Shown here: positions 12,121 through 23,727 of the stretch, in pieces
How the letters are laid out: each line of letters starts with the position of its first letter
How positions within the stretch are numbered: position 1 is the first letter of the stretch
DNA from: Lasiodiplodia sp. COLG20
Taxonomy: Eukaryota > Ascomycota > Dothideomycetes > Botryosphaeriales > Botryosphaeriaceae
Length of the DNA stretch: 64,000 nucleotides
Assembly: GCA_009801085.1 (NCBI GenBank)
Contig: VNWV01000016.1
Span: forward strand, 62,001 to 126,000
Direction of reading: 5' to 3'
Program-made: the position numbers and the translations under genes
The notes under the pieces: generated by a model
Databases searched by the model: none
Told to the model about the DNA's origin: nothing
What the model saw: only the letters and a program-made list of their open reading frames with translations

Positions 12121-12691
12121 CTTTCAGTTGATGAGCGTGGCGGTCGTGAAAGAGGAACTGATACGGATGTAATTCCGTCAGTGCAATGGAACGGGACCTT
12201 TTTTTTTAAAGAAAAAAGGAAAAGATGTCATTCTTGAGAGATTTACCAACAAAGTACACGTCATGGTATTGATCTGATTTGGTTTGGTTCCGGTGCTGCA
12301 GAGTCGGCGAGCTTTCAACGCACAGTCCAGGAGGCGCAGCCTAAAGATCAACGTCGGCGTCCGAAGCACTCCTTCGGCTAATTTTTGGCCAATCATATTT
12401 CGCCTCACCAGCTGCATGTCGTTCTGATCTACGCCATAATCACAGTTCCTGCCATTCCGAATGCGCATATTGAGGGCCGAAGATGAGTTTTGGATTGCGA
12501 TGCGAGCCATACGGGGATTCGCTCGTCTGTTCGGTGCAATCTGCAAAGAATCTTTCTTAGTAGCTCTCTGTGTATAATAAGTTTTGAGTCTAGCTTGCAA
12601 CACCGTCTAATTCGCACATCAATCCAAAACATCGATTTACTTCCCGCTAGCTTTTTTGACCTTGATAAGCCTTCAGCTCAAGTGTTCAACC
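12121..12691. promoter_or_regulatory. Divergent promoter between epoxidase and prenyltransferase
   Basis: This 571-bp head-to-head spacer carries one TCGGCNNCCGA site at 12354-12364. Short ORFs in it show no family features. Confidence 0.7.
12354..12364. promoter_or_regulatory. Putative cluster regulator site TCGGCNNCCGA
   Basis: TCGGCGTCCGA, matching the site at 9023-9033 except at the two central bases. TCG-N5-CGA geometry as in AflR sites; regulator assignment is inferred. Confidence 0.5.
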
Positions 12692-13819
12692 ATGGCAGCC
12701 GCAGGTCAAAGACAACTATTTAAACATCTTCTTGTTCTTTCACGATTCACCAAATATAACCCTCTATTTGCCACTTTTGCAGGTGGTACGTATTTTTATT
12801 CACCTCCTTCCAGCACAGAACATAGCATTGAGCTGACATAAAATGTATGAAATACAGTCTGGTCCGCTTTGCTCGCTGGTGCAGCCCAGATCGCTGACCA
12901 GCCTTCGGCTGGGTCCCTCGCCTTTGTGTTTCGACAGACGGCATTATGCTTCCTTGCCGCATACTTTTTCTGTGGCGCTGGGATGGTTTGGGACGACTGG
13001 GTTGATCGGGACATTGACGCCAATGTTGCTCGGACTAAGAACCGTCCTCTAGTAACTGGAATGGTCACGACGACGGAGGCTATGATATGGATGGTGCTGC
13101 AGGTCGCCGCTTCTTGGTTTGTCCTACATATCATGCTTAATGGGAAGGACGTGTAAGTATTTGGAAGCAGTCTTCCTTCTCATTTCCTTTGCCATTTTAT
13201 CATCGGCCTTAAGGCAAGTCGAGTTACTAACGGTACAACATACAGATGGAAGCATCTAGTCCCGGTGATGGTGGCTTCAATTATTTACCCTTACGGCAAG
13301 CGACCGATAGCCCGGAGGTTTTATTTATACCCGCAGGTCATTCTTGGTTTTACCATCGCCTGGCCCGCCATTCCAGGGTGGGCGGCCATTAATGGCCAAC
13401 ACCAGTCCTTTACCGAAACAACCCGCCAATGCCTTCCACTCTGCACGATGGTCTTCTTCTGGACCCTGTATCTCAATACCGCATACAGCTACCAGGACGT
13501 GGAGGATGACCGCAAGATGAACGTGAATTCGTCTTACAACCTTGCAGGACAAAACATCCACTATATGTTACTAGCGCTCGTCGCGCCAGTTCTGGTGTGT
13601 ATCCCTCTGTTTCTGCACCACTTCCACTCTTTGTGGCTGTGGATAAGCTGGATGGGGCTTTGGACCGTCTTCTTTACCGACCAGCTCGTTCGATTCGACC
13701 CGAAGCGGCCTGCAACAGGAGGGACACTGCACAAGAGTAACTTTATGCTTGGGGTCTGGACAATCCTTGTGTGCGCAGTTGAGGTTTTCTTGAAGGTTCG
13801 AGTGACACTTCTGGTGTAG
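12692..13819 (+). CDS. UbiA-family aromatic prenyltransferase
   Basis: Integral membrane enzyme expected to join GGPP to the PKS-derived aromatic acid. Exons 12692-12785, 12858-13152 and 13246-13819 give 320 aa, normal for the family. The first aspartate-rich motif is WDDWVDRDID and the second is YQDVEDDRK; YPYGKR is the conserved loop between them. Multiple hydrophobic helices are evident. The start is the Met after the in-frame upstream Met at 12656, chosen because homologues start shortly before the FTKYNPLFATFAG segment. Its family rules out the soluble indole-diterpene type of prenyltransferase and points to a polyketide acceptor. Confidence 0.93.
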
Positions 13820-14161
13820 ATAGTCATCTTGCGTTTCTTGGAAGAGAGGGAGTTGTATCGTCCAGCTGTACTTCTATTACAGCGCGCAGTCTCAAGCTAA
13901 CAATCAACATAACTACCACCTCCCAATCCGCCATCTGATAGAAGAACAATGGCAATTTTCGAACGATGTTTTTCTCGCAATAATCTCACTTTAATTATTG
14001 CAACTGCATACCGTTTTACTACCATACTCTCAGCAAGCAGAACATCGTCCATCCAGGGAGAACCAAATTCTAGACTCTGCAATCCAACAGCAGACGTCGT
14101 AAAGGTTCACATCTTGCAGAAGATCAAGAAGAGTCATGAAAAAGGAATCTTAAATGAATTT
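13820..14161. other. Convergent spacer
   Basis: Lies between the 3' ends of the prenyltransferase and the regulator. No gene seen; a short open frame at 13949-14284 overlaps the regulator's coding strand and is treated as chance. Confidence 0.5.
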
Positions 14162-15544
14162 TTAGGAGAATCTGGTTTGCAAGAGTTTTCTAATATCCTT
14201 CATCAATCCAGCCAAGTCTTTATACGTAAACCGCCCGTGCTTTTGTGCATCTATCTCCTCTTGAATCTGTACGGCATGCAATAGAGATGAATTGATCAAC
14301 CCAGCGGCGACGCAGTCATTACGCGCCTTGTGAAGTCGATCTATCAGGTGCGTGCTTGCCTGTGCGACTAGTACAGCGTCCATACCCATCCCGGTCAGGG
14401 CCTGGAAGGATCCTAGTTTCAAATCAGGAAAGAGACAACCCAATCCCATTAGCGAACCAGAAAACAGGAGCTCCCTTAGGTCTAAGCAAAAGCTCGTGTA
14501 CAGGCGAACGAGTGCAGTATAGCAGGACAACAGGAGTAGTACAGTCGAAGTGTCGACTTTCGCAGTAGGGCTGGTAGTCCGATGTGGGGGTGGAAGCTCA
14601 GTGCTAGTAGGAAAAGGCGTCACATTGGTCGACCACGCGCTGCCGTGCTCAGTTAAGGCGTCGAATAGAGACGAGCTATCGACACTACTCCCCGACGATT
14701 GGCTACCCACGGATCCAGAAAAGTCGTTGATGGGGACATGAACTGCGCCCCCATCGATTCCACAAGTCGGATTGTATCGGGCCTCGGACACTGTCGAAGT
14801 GTCGGCTAGCCTTGTGGCAATGGACACGAGCTTCTGCGTATTCTCAAACATGGCCGTGATGGGGTAGTCGCGGAGCCGTGAAACCAAAACGTTTCCCCCT
14901 TGCGGAGAGATCCCTCTTGCCCTCTCCACGGTCTCCAGCTGGGTGTGCAGGACAACGCTCAGGTCCGCCAATTCTCTAACGTAGTCTTCCAGCCCGGGGT
15001 CACATGGATATCCTTCAGGCTGGATTCCGGTGCGTTCGCTGAAGCCGTCGAAGAAAGTCCAAGGGAGCGCTCCCGGATCTGCTGGCGCAGTGTTTACAGG
15101 ACCAAGCGTCACAGAGTTGTCGAGAAACTCGAGGAAGCCGGAGTTGCAAACGTCGTTTATATCAAAGCCCATGGCTGAAACCATCTCTGGTGATTGTGAA
15201 TCCAAAGTCGATGCTGCAGCACACTGCGGTAGAGTGTTTTGTGGGTCCGGAGGTTGGCCGTCATCTTTTTGTATCGAAATCTTGCGTGGTTCGAGCTTTT
15301 TGCGACTGTTGGTTGTCGCTTCAGAGGGACGTCGACGTGGCCGGCCGATGCGGCACGAAGGGCTGTACACGCACTCAGCTGAGAGGCGCAAGCATCGGTC
15401 GCACACTTGAATCTCCGGATTGACGGTACGCAAACACCGTAGTTTTTGGGCATGGCATCTATCGCATGCCAACCGGCGGCGGGGGGCGGACGCGGCTTGC
15501 TGCGGCGACGGAATGCTTGGAGAGGACGAGCCAGAAGACAACAT
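14162..15544 (-). CDS. Zn2Cys6 transcription factor, AflR-like, probable cluster regulator
   Basis: 460 aa in a single open frame. The zinc cluster lies near residues 26-57: C-x2-C-x6-C, then a long linker, then C-x2-C-x6-C (CDRCHAQKLRC ... CDRCLRLSAEC), followed by a basic stretch ending GRPRRR. The linker length and the HAQKLRC sequence resemble AflR-type regulators of polyketide clusters. The C-terminal half contains a helical region (LLLLSCYTALVRLY) typical of AflR-domain proteins. Located in the middle of the biosynthetic genes, so a pathway-specific activator role is likely. AflR recognises TCG-N5-CGA elements, and such elements occur in the two divergent promoters nearby. Confidence 0.88.
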   Translation of the reverse strand: MLSSGSSSPSIPSPQQAASAPRRRLACDRCHAQKLRCLRTVNPEIQVCDRCLRLSAECVYSPSCRIGRPRRRPSEATTNSRKKLEPRKISIQKDDGQPPDPQNTLPQCAAASTLDSQSPEMVSAMGFDINDVCNSGFLEFLDNSVTLGPVNTAPADPGALPWTFFDGFSERTGIQPEGYPCDPGLEDYVRELADLSVVLHTQLETVERARGISPQGGNVLVSRLRDYPITAMFENTQKLVSIATRLADTSTVSEARYNPTCGIDGGAVHVPINDFSGSVGSQSSGSSVDSSSLFDALTEHGSAWSTNVTPFPTSTELPPPHRTTSPTAKVDTSTVLLLLSCYTALVRLYTSFCLDLRELLFSGSLMGLGCLFPDLKLGSFQALTGMGMDAVLVAQASTHLIDRLHKARNDCVAAGLINSSLLHAVQIQEEIDAQKHGRFTYKDLAGLMKDIRKLLQTRFS

Positions 15545-17358
15545 TATTACTTCCTATAGCCCATCACTAGCACGGTTAAATCTGGGAAATATTATATAGT
15601 GTATGAACGCTTGACTGGAGCGTAGGCAGACCTGTTCCCAGAATAGCTGAGGCTGAATGATTCGTCATCGCTCGCGTTGATCGGTGACGGTAACATGGGC
15701 ATCCTGCTGCCCGCGATAGGACTCCACAAACGCCACCTTCACGATGCCGGTTGCTTCGTTTCCATAAGATACCCTACAAACCCCTATTCTGAAATTACAT
15801 GGATCTCGGCTCACGGGTCCCGGCGTGCCATTCCTGCTCAGGGTCGGTCCTAAAAGGCCATATCAGGTGTACTGAACGCCCAATGTTAGGTAGAAAAGTG
15901 GATCACATCATTTGAAACTGACTAGAGAAGTACAACCTTCTCCGCCGATTTTGAGACTGTCACGGACCAAGGCCGTTGTTAACGAGCCGGCAGCCGCAGT
16001 CTGGCTGCGACGGGCGGGAATCCTGCAGGATCGTCTCACGCGATGGGAGAGGTCTGGTTCTCAAGGACCGGTGTGCCTGACCGTATTGTGTACACGGCAG
16101 TTGCAGGGAAAGATATTATTAGCGCGTCGTTCGCTGCACTGTTACGTTTCCCCTGGCGACCCGGGACCCACATCCATTGCCCCGAAACGGACGAGGGAAT
16201 CGAAAACTTACAACATCGTCCAGCTATACTTCTAAATGCAAACTTGAGCCACATGTCATGCTACGGACCAGCCACATAGCCGAGACAGGGTAGCAAATGC
16301 TCGGGATGACGTTTTTGACTTGCGCTGGTAGAAATCAGTTTTCTCGGATTCATCGTTAAAATCGAGCTTAACCGTAAGTCCGAGCGGTGTTGGGGTTGGC
16401 AGAATTTGACCCCGCGCCTCTCCACGCGTACCACGGCCCGATTTTCCGCTTGACCTTCTCTCTGCCCCCAAAGTTCAGCAGGCAATCCTTCTTTCGCGAG
16501 AGGCAAAGTCATCGAATGTCCTGTTCAAGGGCGCCAAAGACAACAAGAGGAACGGCCCGGTCCTGAATGCGAATAAGAGTGTTGGACCCCACAATAAGGG
16601 GAATGCCATCGGTACAGCGGGTCTGAGCGCGCGTAGGCGGTGGGAGTACATGAGTCTTGTCTTCCTTTGGGGGCCAACATCGGAGCGAACGTGCCCGTTC
16701 CACCAACCAACAACATCAACCCCTGAGAACACGGCATCATAGCAGGGCACGGTAGCTTGAGATAGATGAATACTAAAGGAAGGTATAAATGTACAGGTCT
16801 GTTTGAACCGGTAGGTCGAGACGAGATATCGAAGGAATGGATAATTCCGATGTACCGTCGGCCAACTGGGAAAGTCGCCGAACTTCTACGCACGGAGAAA
16901 ATGCACGGGGAAAACGCACGGGGGAAACCTATGGGGAAGGCGCACGACGGTCATCGCAACGAAAAACTAGCCGATATCCCAAATGAATCACACAGGTGTA
17001 AGAGGCGTCCGGAGGGCCAGAATAATCGGCCGCTGATGTAACTGCCGTTGTCGCGGCATCGGTGAGTTGGATGACACGGCTCAAACCGCAAAATGGATGG
17101 CTAACACTCGAGACGCAATTTGAGGATCCGAGAAAGTCGCATCCTCCCGGCCCACCCATCCAAGCACTGTGTATTCGGTAGTCTAGTAACGGAGAATCAC
17201 CAAGAGCTTACCCTGGCATAGAAGTGGTAATCGGGTGACTTGTTTTGTAGGAGTACCAGTATTAAAGCCGACAAGAATCTCCTTCAAGCCATTGGTCAAT
17301 CTATTCCCCTTTGACAGTCCCCAAAGTTCGACCATCGATTTCACTTCCAGGTTTTACA
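15545..17358. other. 1.8-kb spacer between regulator and SDR
   Basis: Must contain the promoters of the regulator and of the SDR. Several open frames of 60-122 codons occur on both strands (for example 15912-16235 plus, 16525-16893 minus, 16766-17041 plus), but none shows a domain, signal peptide or intron-linked continuation. A one-mismatch version of the cluster site (TCGGCCGCTGA) is at 17026-17036. Confidence 0.5.
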
Positions 17359-18213
17359 ATGCCACTCCCTGCGGCTGAGCCCACTACCCTGGCTGGCAAG
17401 ACCTGTCTCGTCACTGGAGGTGCTGGTGGACTGGGCAAGGCCATCGTCACGGCGTTCCTCAAAGCCGACGCCAATGTTATCATGTGCGACATTAACCAGG
17501 AACGACTGAAGGAGACCTCGACTGAGTTGGCGGGTGCGGGTTCCCTCACGGCGATCCGAGCAGACATCACCAACTCGGCCGAAGTAGAAGACTTGTTCAC
17601 CGAAATCGCGGGCAAATTTCCCACCCTGGACGTTCTGGTCAACAATGCCGCCATCATGGACCGCTTTGATCCGGTCGCCGAGCTCGACCTCGAGCTCTGG
17701 GATAAGGTTTTGTCGGTGAATCTAACGGCGCCGTTCATGATGACCAAGCTGGCATTGCGCGCCATGCTGCAACAGCCGGACTCCAATGGGTGCATCATTA
17801 ATATTGCCTCTGGATCAGCAAAGGCTGGGTGGCTTGCGGGTAAGTATAACAGTTAAACGTACCGAAATGCAGGTGTTGACCTTAGCGCCACAGGTACCGC
17901 GTACACGGCAAGCAAGCATGGTTTGATCGGATTGACGAAGAGCACCTCTTCATTCTACGGTGCCAAGGGTATCCGCTGTAACGCATTGTTGTGCGGCATG
18001 ATGGACACAAACATTACCGACTCTTTCCAGGCAGGCTGCAATGCTGAGGGACGACAGAAGGTCATGAACATTCTATCCGGAAGCAGGCCGCAACAGTGCC
18101 GTGTTGAAGATGTGGCAGGTTTCTGCTTGTATCTGGCCCATGGAGCGGGATCGAATGCCATCAATGGAGCGTGTATTGCTATTGACCACGGTTGGACAAG
18201 CATAGTAGGTTAG
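17359..18213 (+). CDS. Short-chain dehydrogenase/reductase (classical SDR)
   Basis: NAD(P)-dependent oxidoreductase, probably interconverting a hydroxyl and a ketone on the terpenoid scaffold. Exons 17359-17839 and 17894-18213 give 266 aa. Motifs: TGGAGGLG cofactor loop (residues 20-27), NNAA (about 97-100), the catalytic Ser in IASGSAKAG, and YTASK with Tyr and Lys, the Gly codon just before being split by the intron. The C-terminal INGACIAIDHGW is the usual SDR end. Its position between the regulator and P450 genes suggests cluster membership, but the substrate is unknown. Confidence 0.9.
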
Positions 18214-19904
18214 AGGGTTAGAATCGATCTATGTCGTAGTATCGATTCCGCAAGATATTGAAATTTATTTTATCTTTGTAGTCTGGGTATCGACCAACAT
18301 ACTGCGTCGTGAAGCAGGAGCCCGGCGCGGGATTTGGAAGTTTTGGAATATGGTCCTGACATGAGACCACTCGTAATGGCTGTGCCTGAAAAGAAATTTC
18401 TGGTTGCTTAGGCTGGGCTGCAAGAGAGGATTTTGAGTTACCCATGCTAAGAAGCTGGTCTTTAAAGAGATACCGCAAAAGAAAAAAATGAAAGGGCTGT
18501 CGTCTGGAGTGTTAATGACATTCATACTCTTCTCCATGGTTTTATTACGCGCCGTTAGGGCAGAAGCGAGCGTGGGGGCTATGCATTTACACCAGTCACG
18601 TCAAATGGGGAAGCGCTTAAAGAAACCCACGGTTTTGGCGCAAGGCTAAGCATCTTCCCCACAACTACGACACGTGTTGTCCAATAAGATCAACATCCTC
18701 AGGTGAAGTTACAAGCTACTAGGAGACGTAAAGGGAAATTGTTCTACCTAAACGCCGTAACACTTTTAGTGTAGCCCCACTTCGTATCCACGTAGACTAC
18801 GCCGCACCAAAAAAAGAAGAAAACAAAGTACTCAGTAGACTGCACCAGTTTACGCCTGTGAGCTTTGTTACCAGAGATAATGTTTCGAAAATTCTTGAAC
18901 AGACTGGAAAGTGGGTACTTTTCCGCATGCCTTGCTAAGACAGTTTAAAGTCTGCCCCGCTGGAATCGTGTGTGAGACTCCGCGCCAGTAGGTAGATATT
19001 AAAGTAAATATAACTACTGTTTCTAGACTTCTAGAACTCCTTCACATAACAGACTAAATATGTGGCCAATATTATGACCTCATGTCCGCTGTCGCGGTCC
19101 GGCTCCTCTGAACTATTAGACCAATTTATCCCTCTTAATCCAACAGGTCTCCAGCTGCCCATACTGGAGACGTCTATCTTGTAAGCCGTGACTTCATACC
19201 TACTCTATAAACCATACGAGCATGTGCATGAGGGATCAAACTCAATTCATGATTGTTTGGCTAGTACGGTTTGCTTCACCTCCGTGACGAGATGTTTTAC
19301 CCTATGTGGGAGTCTGCGGTATAGAAGATTCAATTTACTGCTTCGGTTATAAGGCTGGCTTGCTTATTACCGGTGACTTTGAGAGATTCGTTGTGGACTA
19401 AACGTTTGATGAAGCTGCTTAGATCTTCTGTTGGGGAATACTTTGTGCGCCTGGATGGGACTTTCGAGCTGTCTATAGTGAGCTGCGATGGGTAAATTTG
19501 AGTTTTGCATGGTTGGAAGCTAAAATGCAACGCTGACATGGGAGCCATGCATTTGTATCTGGCAGAGCTGGGGAACAATATAAGAGAAACATCCTTTTAC
19601 AATGTCGTATCCTCGCAAACTGCGTCACACAATAAAGTCAAAGTGAAGAATAAAGTTTTATCAGTCAGCATTAGTAGGCCATCTTGAAACAGATGCAAGC
19701 CACGGCATTGTCCAACAATGGGAAAATATGTATATACTAAGGCTCTTTCCGTGCATTTCTCCGCCCCCTGCAAGCACCTGCCGGTCCGCCGAAACCACAT
19801 GCGGGGCTTCATCCATGCATGTGAACGTAAATATAATGCCCAGCTTCCACTCACCTCCGTTGCTCTTCCATAACTCTGAATTTTCTTAACTAAAGAAAGC
19901 AAAC
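18214..19904. other. 1.7-kb spacer upstream of P450
   Basis: No gene recognised. Open frames are short and lack motifs. Composition is more AT-rich than the flanking genes, with many TA-rich stretches around 18980-19080, so it may include decayed repeat DNA. The last few hundred bases should contain the promoter of the P450 at 19905. Confidence 0.45.
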
Positions 19905-21458
19905 ATGTGGGCAACAATCGCACTAACCATCATCTCCATCACCGCCCTCCGACTACTATACGAGGCGTGGCGTGACCGACGCCTACCACCAGGACCCAAG
20001 AGACTACCATTCATCGGCAACCTCCACCAGGCGCCACACGACGTTCCCTGGCGCACGTACCACAAATGGTTCCAGCAGTACGGCCCCCTCATCAGCGCGC
20101 AGTTCGGCGGCACGACGGTGATCATGATCGGCGACAATAACGTGGCGCACGAGCTGCTGGACAAGCGGGGCAGCGCGTACGCCGACCGTCCGCGCATGGT
20201 CATGGCGGGCGAGAACCTGACCAAGGGCATGCACCAGCTGCTGCGGCCCTACGACGAACGCTACCTGCTGCACCGGCGCATGGAAGCGCCCATGCTGGGC
20301 CCGCGCGCGGCGGCGACGTACGAGCCGCTGCAGGACATGGAGTCGAAGATGCTGCTGCACGAGTTCCTGTCCCGCGATGATTTCAGGAAGCGCTTCGAAA
20401 GGTACAGTGCTAGTCTGGTGTACAGCCTGGCGTATGGGTTCCGCATCGAGACGGGCGACGAGCAGCCTCTCAAGGACGCGCACCGCGTGCAAGAGAACTT
20501 TGGCTACGCCGGCCGCGTCGGCACGTGGGTTGCCGACGCGCTGCCGTTCCTGAATGTGTTGCCTCAAGGCCCGCTGGCGCCGTGGAAGCGCGTGGCTGAC
20601 GACTTCTTCCGCATTGAGAGCGCGCTGCACACCCGCAATGTCACCGCCGGCTTGTCGTCAAAGGCTTGGAACTGGACAAAAGAGCTGCATGCTAGCAGTG
20701 AGGCGGCCCAGATGGACAGTCTCGAGTTCGCGTACGACGTGGGCATCTTGGCTGACGCCGGGTTGGACACTACGACTGCCGCCATGGAGGTGTTCGTGCT
20801 GGCCTGCCTCGCGTATCCGAGGTTTCTCCAGCACGCGCAGCGGGAGTTGGATGAGGTGGTCGGTGGCGAGAGGCTTCCTTGCTTGGCTGATCGAGACAAG
20901 CTGCCCTACATCCGTGCGTGCGTGGAGGAGACGTTGCGGTGGAGGCATATTGCACCGGGCGGTATCCCGCACGCCACGCGGTGCGAGGATGAGTACATGG
21001 GCTATCGAATCCCCAAGGGGACGACCGTACTGCCTGCCTACTGGACCATGCACCTGGACGAGAAGGCGTGGGATGCGCCCTTGAGTTTTGCGCCGGAACG
21101 CTGGTTGGGCCAACCGGATGGCAGGCACTTTGGCTTCGGTCGGCGTGTGTGCACTGGTCGCCACATTGCACGGAACTCGATGTTTTTGCTCATCGCCCGC
21201 CTTCTGTGGGGCTTTGACATCGGGCACGCTGTTAATCCTGCTACCGGAAAGAAGGTTCACGTTGACGACTTGGCCCTGACTTCTGGTTTCGTCTCAAAGC
21301 CTGAGCCATTCCCTGCTGTGTTCCAGCCTCGAAGCAAACACCATAAGGAAGTCATTGAGAGGGAGTGGCAGATACAGGAGAAGGATCTCGATAAATTGTT
21401 GAATGGGATTCGCGATCAGCAGATTCAGACTGGACTACATATCCGGGTGAAGGATTAA
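19905..21458 (+). CDS. Cytochrome P450, intronless
   Basis: Heme-thiolate monooxygenase anchored by an N-terminal helix (residues 2-18) followed by the proline hinge LPPGPKRLPFIGN. 517 aa in one exon. The I-helix has AGLDTTT (285-291), the K-helix ExxR is EETLR, the PERF region is PERW, and the heme-binding loop is FGFGRRVCTGRHIA with Cys416. Overall it resembles the OrdA/O-methylsterigmatocystin oxidoreductase group, often found in fungal secondary metabolism. There is an unusually long tail (about 95 residues) after the heme Cys with charged helices. It is GC-rich and intronless, unlike the P450 next to it. A tailoring oxidation of the meroterpenoid is inferred from position. Confidence 0.9.
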   Translation: MWATIALTIISITALRLLYEAWRDRRLPPGPKRLPFIGNLHQAPHDVPWRTYHKWFQQYGPLISAQFGGTTVIMIGDNNVAHELLDKRGSAYADRPRMVMAGENLTKGMHQLLRPYDERYLLHRRMEAPMLGPRAAATYEPLQDMESKMLLHEFLSRDDFRKRFERYSASLVYSLAYGFRIETGDEQPLKDAHRVQENFGYAGRVGTWVADALPFLNVLPQGPLAPWKRVADDFFRIESALHTRNVTAGLSSKAWNWTKELHASSEAAQMDSLEFAYDVGILADAGLDTTTAAMEVFVLACLAYPRFLQHAQRELDEVVGGERLPCLADRDKLPYIRACVEETLRWRHIAPGGIPHATRCEDEYMGYRIPKGTTVLPAYWTMHLDEKAWDAPLSFAPERWLGQPDGRHFGFGRRVCTGRHIARNSMFLLIARLLWGFDIGHAVNPATGKKVHVDDLALTSGFVSKPEPFPAVFQPRSKHHKEVIEREWQIQEKDLDKLLNGIRDQQIQTGLHIRVKD

Positions 21459-21730
21459 AGTTGAAGAAGAATCAGCTCCCAATAGTTTTCGATTAGTAAA
21501 AAAACGAAAGCCAACATACTTCCCAGTAGCGAATTTATTACAGCAGTAATAAAAACTCTTACACAGAGTATGGTCACGACACAGAAACTTCTAAGGGTAG
21601 TTTCATTCCTTCTTATGTTTATCATAAATAGTGTTTTATATTCCTGCATAGCCCCAAATTTCTCAAGAATAATGAGATTCATGTTTACAAGATCAGTTGA
21701 CGGGTAGTATATTCTGATCCGCACATGGAT

Positions 21731-23727
21731 TTAAGCCTTCCGCGACTTGAACATCAAGGGTAGCGGCGGAAGAGTCAAAGTAAAGGTGTCCAGCTGGTTC
21801 TTCTCAAAACTCTCTCCGGTCTCACCAGGGGCATAGCTGATGTCAAAGTTGAGAGCTACGCGGGACAGAAACATGCGAAGCTCCAGCTTGGCAAGCTGCT
21901 TTCCTGCGCAGTTCATCGCGCCTGTTCACACGTCAGGAGGGAGTTGCTGAACAAGTCATGGTGCACTAACCTCGAGAAAAGGTGATGAAGGGGGCAGTCT
22001 CCGGGTTCAACTTGCCATCGCTCCACCTTTCAGGAACAAAGTCCAGAGGGTTTTCATAGTTCCGAGGGTCACGATGCAGCGTCTGTGCAGGGATAGAGAC
22101 AATGGTATCACCAGGAATATACACTTCGTCAATCTGGAGTCCTTCCGGAGGCGTTAAGCGGCCCAGGCCACTGGGCACAGGAGGACGGAGACGAAGGGAC
22201 TCGTTAATGATGTCGTCGAGATAGCTAATCTGCTTGACTTTTTCGTAAGACCAGTCGGAATCACCGTTCGGGAAGTATTCATCAAGAAGAGCTTGGAGTT
22301 TCTTGAGCACGCGTGGATTACGAGCAAAAAAGTTCAGCGTGTTGGAAAGAGCATTGGCGGTGGTATCGCTAGTAATCGTCAGCAAACGCCAAAGTATATT
22401 GATGGTCATCACGCACCTGCCAGCAATAATGAGAAGACGGGCATCTTCGTGTAGTGCGCCTTCACCGGGCGGTGCGGACTTGTCGTTCTCAAACCTCGCC
22501 TTGATCAGGTAAGAAAGGATGTCTTGGGGATCAGCATCCTTGTCAACTTCCTACACGGACCAGTCAGCATTTCCAAATCAGTAATTCCAAACCATAGCTG
22601 CCCCACCTTCTGCTTATCTTTTACTTGCCCAGCGCAGTAATTCATAAAGGCAGTGAGTTTGCTTGCTGCACCAGGAACTGCTGCAAGCATGGTCAACAAC
22701 CAGGGAACTGGTGTGAGCAAACCAATGATTGCCATGGAGTCGTGAATGCCCTTGATCGTAGGGTGCGTCTTGCCCGACTTCAGAGTTTCCAAGTCCTTCC
22801 CGAGACCAACTTCGCCCATGACATCGAAAGAGAAGAACATTGACCAGTCAGTCGCATCGACTGGACTGTTCTCCAGCTTCCGGATTTGGCTGATCAGCGT
22901 ATCTGTCTTGGCCTCCACTCTGGGCTCATATTTCGCCAGTGCTGGTTCAATCAGTCAAATTAATCTCAATTACATGGCTGGCTTGATCATACCTTTCACA
23001 CCTAAGCTGCGGTCCCATGCTCGTCTTCGTTGCCGATGGACTTCCGAGACTCGTACAGAGTTAAGGGAGCATTTGGTGGCGTCATTTGTGACCTGGGCGT
23101 ACCATGGTGATTTCTTGCACCCCGCCGGTGGCCCTTGCCATTGTTAGTCTCAAGTTTCTTTTCCCTTTGCATATTCTACGCACCATGTACCAGTTGTACT
23201 GCGGCCGGTCGATTGACCGAGATTTCACGGGGCCCTATGAAGTGGTAAGCATGAATCATGCTTCAGAGAAAATCGGAATAACGCCTACCGATGCGGACAA
23301 AATCCCCGTATTTCTTGTGCAGCTTTTCGACCTCGTCGCTCAGCTGAGTGTTCTTGCAGGCCAGATACATTGCGTAAAAACGTGAGGCTGCGGCCAGCCT
23401 TGGACCAGGGAATTTCCGCAGCCTGTGAAAGATCAAACGGTAGGCGAGAATGCTCGTGGCAAGACCAAGCTTAAAGGCGAACGCCACCAACGCCGTTCTA
23501 AAAGCCGCTTCGGAGGCCTGAAAATGGCCGATGGAAGTGTAACATGCCCAGAGAGTGAATGTAGAAACCAGATGAATTCCAACAAACCGCCAGCCATAGC
23601 AGTCAACCTCAAACCGGACGATGCTCCAGTGGAACAGAACGCCCAGTGTAAACGCAGTCGAGAAAGAGTGCAAAAGCCCCGCCTGCAAACCTTTCTCAAG
23701 GCCGGCAGCTTGAATTTGCTCCATCAT
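21731..23727 (-). CDS. Cytochrome P450 with membrane-rich N-terminus
   Basis: Tailoring-type P450, 562 aa, 7 exons: 23289-23727, 23184-23234, 23093-free boundary resolved as 22993-23133, 22607-22941, 22417-22550, 21971-22368 and 21731-21921. Exon 2 is only 51 bp. The N-terminus has several hydrophobic segments before the FPGPRLAA hinge. Splicing restores VRIGPREISVNRP, then KKSPWYAQV and RRRAWDRSLGVK, the typical order for this P450 group. The I-helix is AGSDTT (365-370), ExxR is ESLR, and the heme loop FSRGAMNCAGKQLA carries Cys504, split by the last intron. The start was taken at 23727 because family members begin close to the hydrophobic segment; an in-frame Met at 23898 also exists. Cluster membership is inferred from position. 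Confidence 0.87.

Noticed and set aside
15912..17041. ORFs of 70-122 codons in the spacer before the SDR
   Set aside because: Overlap each other on both strands, no domain, signal peptide or splice continuation.
22930..23290. Apparent frameshift and stops in the second P450
   Set aside because: Three short introns with good GT...AG ends restore a continuous conserved protein, so it is not a pseudogene.
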